Shown one piece after another: positions 38,092 through 50,000 of a stretch of 64,000 nt of DNA (its first letter is position 1; every line of letters begins with the position of its first letter). Source of the DNA: Diphasiastrum complanatum (lineage: Eukaryota; Streptophyta; Lycopodiopsida; Lycopodiales; Lycopodiaceae); the NCBI GenBank assembly GCA_029204225.1, contig CM055096.1, positions 41,415,305-41,479,304 on the forward strand, written 5' to 3'. The translations under genes were made by a program, and so were the position numbers. The notes beneath the pieces were generated by a model. That model did no database searches. It was not told where the DNA came from and worked only from the letters and a program-made list of their open reading frames with translations.

Positions 38092-41000
38092 GATAGCACC
38101 AACATTCAAATCCAACAATGAGCAAATCCAATAAATGTGAAAATAGCAAAAACATGAGAGAGATGGAGGAAGAGGAGAAGCAAGGACATTCAAATGCCAA
38201 ATTTGCAGAGGTTTCACCTTGTTTGACTGAACATGAAAAATGAAGTACATGGCTCCACTATTTATAGTGAAGAATGGGCACTTGTCCTCATTGGCTATTG
38301 GCCAGTTTCTGCCTCCCTTATTATTTGAATTTGAAAAATGGTGGGATATACCCCTATTATTCTCTAAGTTGACTTTTAGGCCTCTAAACCATTTAATTCC
38401 CGCAAATGGCCTAAAAGTCTCCTTTATTGCTATCTATTAATGAAATAACAATGTGATCACTAAGTTGGACTTACACACGCAGGTTACCAAATCCCTCACA
38501 CTTATTCTCTACTTTAGATCAATCTAATCTGTACATGGGATGATGTTTCGCCAAGCTCGGCCGTCGCTTTCTTACGAAACTTGAAAGAGATTAATACTTT
38601 TCCTCAACTTCACTGATGGAGTTTCTAATGGAGTGTGAAATTCCTAGGTCTTATTTTTGAATGCTTTTGAGTCATCCATGAGTGCATCTTGCACATCAAG
38701 ATTAGAATAGACTAGTCCAATGTGGACAACATAGTTGCCCAGAAATGCGTTTCTGGGCAAAAATGTTTCTAGAAACGCGTTTCTCAGTGAGAAACGTGTT
38801 TCTAGGCCAGAATCGCAGAAAAGGAAAACAAACAGATATTCATTATATTGCATTCCTTTGTAGGTTATACTAAATTGTGCTTTTCTAGTTCTCCCTCTGA
38901 AACGCGTTTCTGGGCAAAAATGTTTCTAGAAACGCGTTTCTCAGTGAGAAACGTGTTTCTAGGCCAGAATCGCAGAAAAGAAAAACAAACAAATATTCAT
39001 TATATTGCATTCCTTTGTAGGTTATACTAAACTGTGCTTTTCTAGTTCTCCCTCAAAGAAACTCCTGTCTTTATCAGTAAAAGTTACCAATCGAGGACCC
39101 ATTAATTATCCCTATTTAACACAATCAATGTTGTCAACATTTGATTGAGTCATGACAGCTTGTGATTGAATAGCAAGTGTTTGGACGATGATCCTGCATC
39201 AAAGGTTGATGAGCAATCAACTCAATGGGCTTCTCCCTTATGGCCTTGTCATTAAGTCTAGCTTCCAATGAGCTAATTTTGAATTGATGTGGAGGTCAGT
39301 TGTGTTGTTGCTGAACCTGAGAATGGTAACTATTAGGAATGAGAGTGCTCTGGAAGTTCAAGCAAATCGGCATCATAGGCCTCATTGGCCCCAATAGTAA
39401 CTCGAAATGGATTGAAAGAAAAGATATCAAAAGTAACATGACAAGTCACTTTGACTTTCAACCTTGACAAAATCTTACTGGCATTGTTGCACCGACACTG
39501 GACCACATTGTACCCGAAACATTCGGCAACCTACATAAATGAACTACCCTTAATAAATGCTTTAATTTGATACCCATATTGCCCACAAAAGAAAAAAACG
39601 TTTCTCAAAAACGCCCCATTTCATAAATGCGATCCAGAAACGTGTTTCTGAATGCGTTTCTAGTTCCGCAATGCAACTATGGTGGACATTAATGTCGTCC
39701 AAGAGCTCTTTGTCATAAAACTAGATTTGAAACCTCCATAGTGGGTGAAGTATGCTAGCCATATTGTGTAGAGGATGATGGAACCGTTGCCTTTTGCTTT
39801 GCCAAAAGTTCTTTATTTCCTCAAGCATTTGAGAATCCATTGGACTATTCATGAGTTTTGGACATAGAAAATGAAGAACATGGATCAATTCAAACTTTAA
39901 TATTGGCATGAATGATTATGAGCATGTGCCATTTCATTGTGGAAGACTCAAGTTGCAACTTGCAAGACTAACATACCTTTCTGGGCTTATGATAATATAA
40001 GTGCAAAACTGTTTGCTGAACACGCCCATGAATTCATATAGAAGGCCCAAAGTGCAGCCCTCTCCTGTAAGGGGTAAGATATCAGAGATTTGTTGTGGTG
40101 ATAGCTAGTGCTGCATCCCAAAAGGAAGCTAATAGCATGCTGTGCTCAAACCTCTTCAACTTGGGTTCTCATGATGGCCCCATTTTGTCTAATGGTTTGT
40201 AACGACCATGTACCTCAAGCTTTGGTTAACTTTCAAAAGACGTTCCAAACATTGAACATATAAGCAAACTTGGATAAAACTTCATGGTAGTAACAATGAC
40301 TCAATTCAAACAAGTTTTGCAATAAGGTGTGATGTTTTCTGCGATGCTGGCTCTCCTAGCATTACTACTACACAACTTTGTTAGCTCTCCTAGCATTACT
40401 ACTACTACACAACCTTGCATGACCTCCATTTCTCTAGACACAGGTCTTGAATAGACATCGATTCAGACTTTAAGGATGTATCGATTTTCTACATACACAG
40501 AGGCAAGAGACAATGATACATCATCGAGAGTCACATCGAGAGTTAGGCGACATACCTCATGGCTACATACATGCTCACCACGATCTATGGCACGTCCATC
40601 AGTTGCCTTTTCAGACTTCGTCAAACTTGTCTCTCAACACATGACATGACAATTATTATTAGTTAAGATGTTTAGTTGTTGACCTGAGATCTTTGTTTCA
40701 TAGAGCCCTTTGTTTGAGCTTTGTTGTAACTTTTATTACTAGCTATGTTATCTTATCATTTATGTTACTTTTATGGTTTTTACTTGGAGATGTTTTTACG
40801 CTAGCTTTGACTTGCTTGATATGTGCTTTTTGATCATAGAAATTAATATATCATTTTTTATTTTCTTGTTCTCATATCCCTCTTCCTCCGATTATTACAT
40901 CCGCCTCTTTCCCCTTAGCCTTACCCCCTCTCCCCTCTACTCTCTCCTGTCCTAAGTCTTTGTCCTTCTATCTCCCCCTTGCCCTATCTCTAGTCTCTCC

Positions 41001-44000
41001 CTTCCTATCTTCTACTATCTCCCCCCTTGCGCTGTTTCTCTTCCCCTCCTATTTCTCTTTCCTGTCTCGCACTTCTATCTTCACACTCCCTCTTACATCT
41101 CTCTTGGTTGCCCTACCTCTAAATCCTCTTTATACCTCTCTCCTCTCTTCGAACCTTTCTCTCGAGCAATGAACAAAAACCTTGCCCTTTCTACACTGGT
41201 TTGGGGTTTTAATTTTTAACGATAAGTTTGAACCTCGTTTTGTTGTTAGAATTAGGCTGGTTCAAACCAGTTTCGAATTGACTCAGTTTAAGGTTCAAAC
41301 CATGAGTTGGCAAAACATTGGTAATTGGTGGATACCATGATGTGTTTTGCTTGCTTTGTATGTCCAACATGAATGCCATTGTACTTTTCCGTTTCTTGGC
41401 ATTTTTTCTTGTATTTTCCTATGACATATTCATTTTTTATGATCTTTAGAAAATAGTGACAATTAAATGCACTTTTTGAGAAATTGTATTTTGTTTAGTA
41501 TGTTAGCTTTACAGCTAGGGTTTTGTTTGTATTTACTAAATGTCATCATAATTTGCTACTGAGTGTGCATATCTTCTCTGTAAGTGTTTCTTATATCTTA
41601 ACATTAATGAATAGGACCAATCTAACAAGAATTTTACATTGTAGAGTCCTCCCATTTCCAAGTTTTGTGAGCATATTTTAAGTTCGGTGGAAAAGACGAG
41701 TTCATTTATGTTCCACAAATGTGGAACAAGTCAACACAAAGATAATTCATTTGTCCGACGGGTGATATCAAGCAAGGAGCTACATGCTGTTTTGTTGGGC
41801 TCTCTTCAGGTATCCTTAAAATCAATTGTAAAGGGACAATATATAGTATTTCAATACTCACATAGGATCTTTCCATAGCTAGACGTATTTTCTATTGATG
41901 ATAGTCCACATAAAGCATTCCTATAGTATTTGATGGTTTGATAAATTGCTTTCAAGTTTAACCAATTCCTTTTATGTGGATGATGCATTGATTGATTTGT
42001 CATCTTATTGGATCGTACCTTGGTTCAATTGACCTGTACGGCACCCATGGCACCTGTGCTATACCAGGTGCCGTACCACGGCACCTGGAACTTTGCTTGG
42101 TTCAATTGTATTTCTAATTAACTTTACCCATCAAAGCTCTTTGGATGACCTAGGTAATTTAGCTTACCCGACACAGTTCTTATCTTAGGATGATTAATCG
42201 TGTTCAACATAATTCTAAGATGGCTAAATATCCTTTTGAAGCGTGCTAACATTTCCTTTTCCAGTTGTGATAATGACTGTAAATTATGTATGCATGGTCT
42301 TCGTGTATCACCATGCCAATTTGTGGTTATACCATTCTGACTTCATGTTTTGTTCCTACTTGTAGGTTTGTGAAACTTCAGGAAAGCTTCAATTAGTGGA
42401 TTGCACAGGAGTTTTGGATGTGATAGTACCCGACCTTTCATGTGTTTCTAATTTGCAAAAGACCTATGAGGTAATGACTTCAATGTCATGTATCTTTCTC
42501 TTTTGCTTGTGAACTCCTTTTGATGCCTCTCTAAATTGAAGAATTTGCAAATTGTAATACACATAGTCTAAGCATCTCTTGAGACTGGTGTAAGCTACAA
42601 GATGAAGTACCTTTGTAAGACTTCGTTCGACCAACATCATCAGTGAGCCTCTTGTGCTATCGATGTCTTTCTCGCACTTCTCTTTACATTATAAAGTTGG
42701 CATAGTTGTTGATGCCGTTCATAATCATTGACTTACGTTACTAAGTGAATGTTGGGGATGATGTTTTTAGTAATGGAGAAATGTCGAATAGGGGTTTATA
42801 ATGTATTGGTACTCGAGGGCACTTAGGTTTGTTATATGACGTTATTGGACTCTAGAATGTCATTTGGTTTATAATGTATTGGTAATCGAGGGCACTTAGG
42901 TTTGTTATATGACGTTATTGGACTCTAGAATGTCATTTGGTTATTTTGACAATCCAGGTCAATTAATTCAAATATTGAAGGCATCTAGGTATTTTAAATA
43001 AGGTGAACTTTTGACGGCAAAAGGCCAAAGTTTGGGCATTGATTGAAGAAGAGGTTTCTAGACGATATTAATGATGAGAGATCTAACAACTTTGACAATA
43101 CGATGTTTATATGGCCTCTTCTTATATTTTCTTTTATTAGGTTTTGTGAGTTCTTATGTAGGAGTGCTTGCAAGATAGCATCTTGTCGTATGTATTGTGA
43201 TTGTTAGTTCTTATGTTTTGACAGTTTCTTGCTCTTGTATGTTATTATCCTATTAATATATTCATAACTTGGTGCAAATATTGTTGAACGACATAATTTG
43301 CCAAGCAGAATCTTGTCCAAGGCTTGCGGCACCATGATGGCATTACTGTGCGTATGCTTAATGGACGATTCAAGATATTTTGTCCTATCAAAGTTGTTCT
43401 TTGTCCTATAGACTATATATATATTAAATGAAATAGTCATGTCATGAGTCATATTTAGAACCATTTCAAATTATGACCAATCACTAGAGGGTTTATTCTG
43501 GGGGATTTAATTTTTTTGGTAAACTTTATTTTGTAATTGTTAAGCATGTATGTTGCACTCACAACCCTAAATGAAGTAAAAGGCATGAATTACACCATAA
43601 AAGCTTCTCCTTTATTGATTTTAGAACACAAATAGAGCTTTGTTGCATGTCTCCTCCCAACCTATGCCACACAAAGGTAACTCAAGAATGCTCATTCTTA
43701 TCTCCTCAAGCAAAACCTTGACTCATCCTAAAACCACCGCATGGCATGTACCACTTTGGCAAGTACTTGATAGTATGCATGTAGAAGCTGCTAAAATTGT
43801 GTAACGACATGTCACTCTTGTGTTGGACCAAATGTCCCAATCAGCATATCACATATGTCCTTTGATTGGTAAACTCTTACATTTTAGGAATTAGTCAAGT
43901 GTACTCTAATCAAGACTAATCACATATGTCCTTCGATTGGTAAACTCTTACATTTTAGGAATTAGTCAAGTGTACTCTAATCAAGACCCAATACCCTTTT

Positions 44001-47000
44001 GCGAACTAGGAGTTTTTCACTTACAATTAGTGACCCTTTTTATTTACCAATTTACAATCACCTCATGTCGGCAAATTAGCCAGTTTTACAATTGATAATT
44101 ACATTTTTACAGCTCACAATGGGTAAGGGATTCAAAAGCATGTGACATCCCTTCCCCCTCAATTAACATTGTTCTCACTGGCAAAGTCTGGATACTTTGC
44201 AAAGGACTCGTTTTTGTAGAAGCATTATTTTTATCATTCAACGAACTAAGTGATGGTAAATAACGTTCCCATTGCATTTGCTTTACACTCACATAAGCTC
44301 GAAGCAGATCTTCAAGTGTTTGATTAACTTTCTCAGTTTACACACAAGATATCCATGTAATTCATGAGGTTTGAACACACGTTGAATAAACAAGTCAACA
44401 AACCAAATAGCATTATGTTGTTGCGTACGTGGTAAGCTCATAGTAAAGGCCATGGAAATACTTTCCCATTTCCTTTTTGGAACAAGTAGTGGGCGTAACA
44501 ATCCAGGCACTTTGATCCCGCGGGCCTTCCACAAAAGGAAACACCTATAAAAACATGGGATCTTCTTTAGGTATCCTCAGCATATACTTGTCACATACTC
44601 TTGAACACTCATGTTGCCTTAGTCAAGATTCGTCTACTGTTGCATTGAAGGATTCTTTTATTCCATAAGCACCCACTGTCGCATGAAATTCTGTCTATGT
44701 ATCGTGATGTGATGTATGCCCACATTGTGGAAGCTTTTTCCCATTTCTAGAGCCAGTTCTCCATAGCATTTGTGGTACGCACATTGCATTGCCACTGTTC
44801 CTGTAAACCCAGGGGGATTCAAATCCTTGTAGATGGTAGTTCTGTTTCTTTGGACCCCATTCAAATTTTTTTTCCTCGAAGCATATCTTCAAGTGTCTGA
44901 TTAACTCTCTCAGTTTTGTCCATTCATCTCAGGATGATCAATACTACTCATACCCAATTGCACCTCTTAATGTCTCAAATACCGTAGTCCAAAAATTGCC
45001 AGTAGAGTGAGAATCTCTGTTAGACACAAGAGATCCATGTAATCCATGAGGTTTGAACACATGTTGAATAAACAAGTCAACAAACCAAATAGCATTATGT
45101 TGTTGCATGTGGTAAGCTCATAGTAAAGGCCATGGAAATACTTTCCCATCTCCTTTTTGGAACAAGTAGTGGGCGTAACAATCCAGACACTTTGATCCTG
45201 TGGGCCTTCCACAAAATGAAACACCTATAAAAACATGGGATCTTCTTTAGGTATCCAAAGCTTGGCTTCCCTATACTTGTCACATATTCTTAAACACTCA
45301 TGTTGCCTCAACATTTTTCAAAAGCCTCAAAAATGATTGGCTGATCTGGTTTTCAATGTGACGATTTGAACTGGCTGAGTTGCACCCCAAAATCTATACC
45401 AGCACTCTATTTTTTGTTGTAACACATGCCCAGGCATAAATCCAACTTTTCCAGAAATCCAAAAATTGATTCACCAATTTGGTTATATAAGGGCCAGTTT
45501 GATTTGGCTCAAAACCGCCAGGAAATATTCCTTGGTCTGAGATTGTCATTGAGGAAAATCGATCTTTGTTTACCAAGGCCAAAGTTCCAAGTGCCGTACC
45601 ACAGCACCTGGTACGGCACGGGCACCTGGTTTTTTTTTTTTGAAGTCATTTTTTGGTTTAAAAACTAAAAAAAAGAAATTAAAAAAAAAAAAAACCCAGG
45701 TGCAGTACCACGGCACGTGTGCCGTGGTACGGCACTTGTCACGGCACTCGGACCCCACGGCACCTGTGCCGTGGGGAACTTTGACCAAGGCTCTAAACAA
45801 ACAATCCATCGCTTACTTCAGACTGTAGCAGAATACAATGCTGGCCGGTAAAGTGGAAAATCATTCAATTGGAATATAGGATTTGTGATATATAAGAAAT
45901 GCATATGTCTGATTATGCTATCATGTATGGTCACCATCAAAATAGTTTGTTTTTGCTTACTGCAGTAAAAATGATGATAAGAAGAAATAATTCTGGAAGT
46001 TCACATGACTGCATACCTTAATCAAGCATTGCTGGATTTTGTTGACACAATTTTGGCTACATTCAATTTTGGTAACCTGTGAATTTCTTTAGATTGCAGA
46101 TTTTCATGTGGTCTTTGAGAGTTTCTGTCACGATTTCATGATTTGTGATATGAACAAATCAGGCGAAATCCACTCATGTCCATGCTCTAATCATACAAGT
46201 ATCCCAAAAAGAGCTCATAAGAAATTATTTCCTTCAAAAGATGTTGCATATTATGTGGTATTCCATTTAAGAACTGCAAAGTGTCTCCATTATCTACGGT
46301 GTCCACTTGGGAAAGGAAAGGAAAGAGACAAAAAAGCATTTCAAAAAATTGAATCTCTGTTCAAAAAACCGAGGATGGGGCAAAGTTTTGACATCATATT
46401 ATTGACACACAAGTATCCAGTCAGATCTCAGGTTTGTATGCCTTCCTCCTCTTATATGGATTTTTTCTTTTGAGGATTAAGCTACCTAGTTCTTGCTGTT
46501 ATCATTAAAAGTCACTGCATATTATTGTTTTCTATTCTGAAAAAGGAATTTTTGCTCAGCAGTTTTTTTGCTCAATAAAGGTTCTTTTCTCCAGTGCCTA
46601 TCACAGGCAATCATCTGAATGATGTTGGATGGATGACAGTGTATGGATTATGAAAACAAGAACGATCAATTGGCATTCTTTGCTGAAGCAATTGTTCTTC
46701 CTTTCACCCTTCAATATCCTTCAAAGTTCGACATACTTGAAGAAGAAGCAGAGCTCTCTGGTGTGCATCTTGTAGCTGGTATGGAAGTCATTTTTTTAGG
46801 AAACTCAGTCGCAATACAAGTTATTGCATAAGAAGGGACTTGTAGAACTTTTATAATTAGTCCTATCACTGTTGCAAACCTCAAAAAGTGTTTGGTAACA
46901 TATTTTGGTGCTTCCCACAAACTGAAATTCCTCACTATCTTGCAGGAAAACAATGTGTGGAATCTTCATGTACCACAGAAGCAAGTTGTTCTTTCTTGGA

Positions 47001-50000
47001 AACTGTGGGTTGCATTGGTGGCTGTAAGCCTCAGATCCATCTACGATCTGTGGAAGCTGGGCAGTGTGTTGGCTGTTTCAATAGCATTTCAAAAGATGCG
47101 CCTCTGGTAGAAATTCCTGTCAGTCACTCCAATGCCTCAAATGCGGAAGTGAAAAGTAGTAACATTCTAGAAACAATGGGTTTATTAGATAGGTCTGCCC
47201 AATCGTGTGGAAAGAACAGTGGCAGAACTTCTATGCTAGATTATGCAAACTGGACTGAACTTTTCAAAACTTCCTCAGCTTCAATGATCAAGGATGAATA
47301 TTGTTTTTCCTCTGGAGGTTTGGATTGCTCCAATACTGCCACTCCAAAGTTTCCTGTGAGTAGAGATCCTGGTTTTTTGAAGGTGGATAGCCGACTGACT
47401 GATGGTGCTCAATGTGGTTTATTTCCAAATGTCTGGAAGGCTCTTTGCAATCCTTGCAATAGAATGATGAGTTTTAAACCTAGACGAGTAGTTTTGGAAT
47501 TCAATGGCTCGAACACACAATATCATCAGGTAGATAATACTCGTAGTTAAGGTTATCCACTTATGGTTTATTCTCGTTTTCATAATATCATTTTAATTGT
47601 TATTTCAGTCTTATTAATGAATTTTGCGGTCCCTAAAAGCTATAAATCAACTTACTACATGATGGATGGGACTGCACAATGAAAATGATGTAAAGCACCT
47701 TTTCTTCCAGACACGATAAATGTTATCAAGGTTCTGCTTATTAAACGCTCAAAGCATCTTTTGACTTTTTAGAAAGTTTCTTCTCTTAGGTGGTTCAAAT
47801 TGGGCATTGCTATATACGACCAAGTGATTCAAATGTAAGATCTGAAGGTGATGTAATCACAAATCCATGCTTTCATAAGGTGGAGCTGTGTTATGATTCC
47901 GAACTTAAAAGGAGGAGCTCATTATCCTGGGGTCTTGCATGTAGTAATGAGAAGTCGTGGTTGCAGTGTGCTGAGCAGACGTTTGTGGTAGATGCTAAAA
48001 GGCCCCTTTGGAGAGTGGATTTTGCTAATGCAGATGATAGAACATTTAATAGACGGGAAAGACAAGAGCTTCATATAGAGGCACCCACACCAACGATAGA
48101 CTGCAACCTCTACAACCATTCAACTTGTGGAAGACACTGCCCAAACTGCAAATTCATGCCTTTTGACATGTTTAAATTCTCCTCGAGTGAGAGAGTCTCT
48201 GGCATCTGTTCAGAATGCATTCATGTTGCTAGTTCATTTGGCTGCTACTGTGGAGCTGTGGACCCTGGAGCTGAGTCAGGCGCTAACAAATTTTTATCAA
48301 CCAGTATGTGTCCGTCACAGTCAAGTGAGTTATGTGTTAAGCTTCCTAGAACTTTGAGAAGATGCCTTTTTGAGCAGGTCAAAAGTTTAAGAGCTCAATT
48401 ATTACCTCCTGTGCTCAGCGTAAAGGAGCTTTTTGAGGATACAAGATTTTCAGGGAAGTTGATCAGTGTTAGTTTCGAAGAAGCTTGCAAAGATTTATCT
48501 GCTCTTGTCAAAGGTGATGAAAAATTGGATTCAATGGGCTCTCTTGAATCTTGTCTAGAAGGTTCACTCACTTCCTTCTTCGGCCAAATAACAAAAGTCT
48601 ATTTGGGATCAGCTAGATCGTTGGGAAAACAGAATCATAGCTCGTTCGTCTCGAGCTTTCTTTACTCAAAAGCTGGCTACATGATAGTTGAAATTCAAGA
48701 CACATCTGGGCCACAAAAGGTAATTTCTTAGCAGTTGCATCAAGTATTGTAAAACTTTAAGCTGCTAAGATGCTAGCAAGTTAAGGATTCTACATACACC
48801 ATTGTAATGAAAGCGTGAAGGTTAGAAAGAGAGATGTTTTCAAGTTGACGAATGTTTTAGACTGTAACAGTTGCAAAACACTTCTCTTTTGTGATATTCT
48901 ATCATTTTGCATCCAGCACAACAGTTATGACTTTCTTCGTTGATAACTTTTTTCTGCACGTGTTTTAATTTACACAAAAGTTAGTTGCAGTAAATCCCTG
49001 TGTGGTGAAGCTTCAACAATAATCCACATGTTTGTTTCGAAGCCATCATGCATTGGGAGGAAAGTGAAATTTTCTGGTAAGATTCGTAAGGACACTTCCA
49101 TGCTTTGCATCAAAAGTTTCCATGCTACTGTGTGCTTGGTGCTTATTAGTATCCTCCCATGAATGCACTATTTTAACTTTGAGTGGACTACTTATTCACT
49201 CAAATGATTATCTCTTCTTATCACTTCATTCTTGCACACAAGACTTTAATTGAGTCTATTTAGCACTTCTTGGCCTTTGTTGTTATTGGAACGCATCTAG
49301 TCTTTTAGTTTGCAGTGTGTCCTGCAAGTTTAAAAAATGAGTGCATCACAAATATTTACTTTTCAGAAATGATCATAGCTCTTATTTGTTGGATATTAAA
49401 CAGGCGATTTTTCTCATAAATTTTCAAATTACCTTTAGCTTATGAATCTCTGGTTACCATCTTTCATACTATATTATTGGCAATTCTTGTTTGCAGGAAC
49501 GTCCAGGAATTCAATAGTAATATATTGGCCCATTCTTCTCAACGTATGGACAATGTTATTGTGTCTTTGATTACTATAGGGGCCTGTTTACCATTTCACA
49601 ATTATATGCTCTATAATAACCTCTACAAACTCGTTCATTATCTAGCACTAATTTGGGAGCTTCTTGAAAGGTTCCCTTAAGGGGATCTTTTAAATATGAC
49701 CTTTAATAGTCATTATATAGCTTATGGTTATGATGCCTATGAGTGTCTTACTAGGAGATGCTTAGCAACATTCCTTTGTAGGAGGATCTGCACACTAGTG
49801 TCACGTTGGTTGTATGGTGAATTTTTGAGGGATTATTGTTTGATTCTTTCTTCATTGTGGTGCCTATTTGTGATGTGTTGTCATGCTTTCTTCCCTTTCC
49901 TCTTTGTTATCGCCTTCTTGTAGCTAGCAGCTTCTTCGATAGATTTCAGTCTTCCGTAAAGCTGATTTGATGCCTTACCTATCCATGTACTAGTCATTGA

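Larger units (their letters stand above)
33190..38500 (-). mobile_element. LTR retrotransposon C: Tat/Athila-like Gypsy with inverted linker-RT block
   Basis: 5' LTR 38500-37794, primer site and leader (37789-37030) and RNase H/integrase (34757-33190) all read on the minus strand. The linker, RT and first half of RNase H (34990-36935) read on the + strand. RNase H is split exactly between these blocks: PREYKK on + ends at 36935 and FASRQLN on - begins at 34757. Gag and protease are absent. Related to element A in its linker, RT and leader style. Confidence 0.82.

Noticed and set aside
49496-49680. Possible CTC1 exon after TTTGCAG
   Set aside because: In the phase left by exon 12 it hits a stop after six codons, and exon 13 at 53915 joins exon 12 directly with matching homology.
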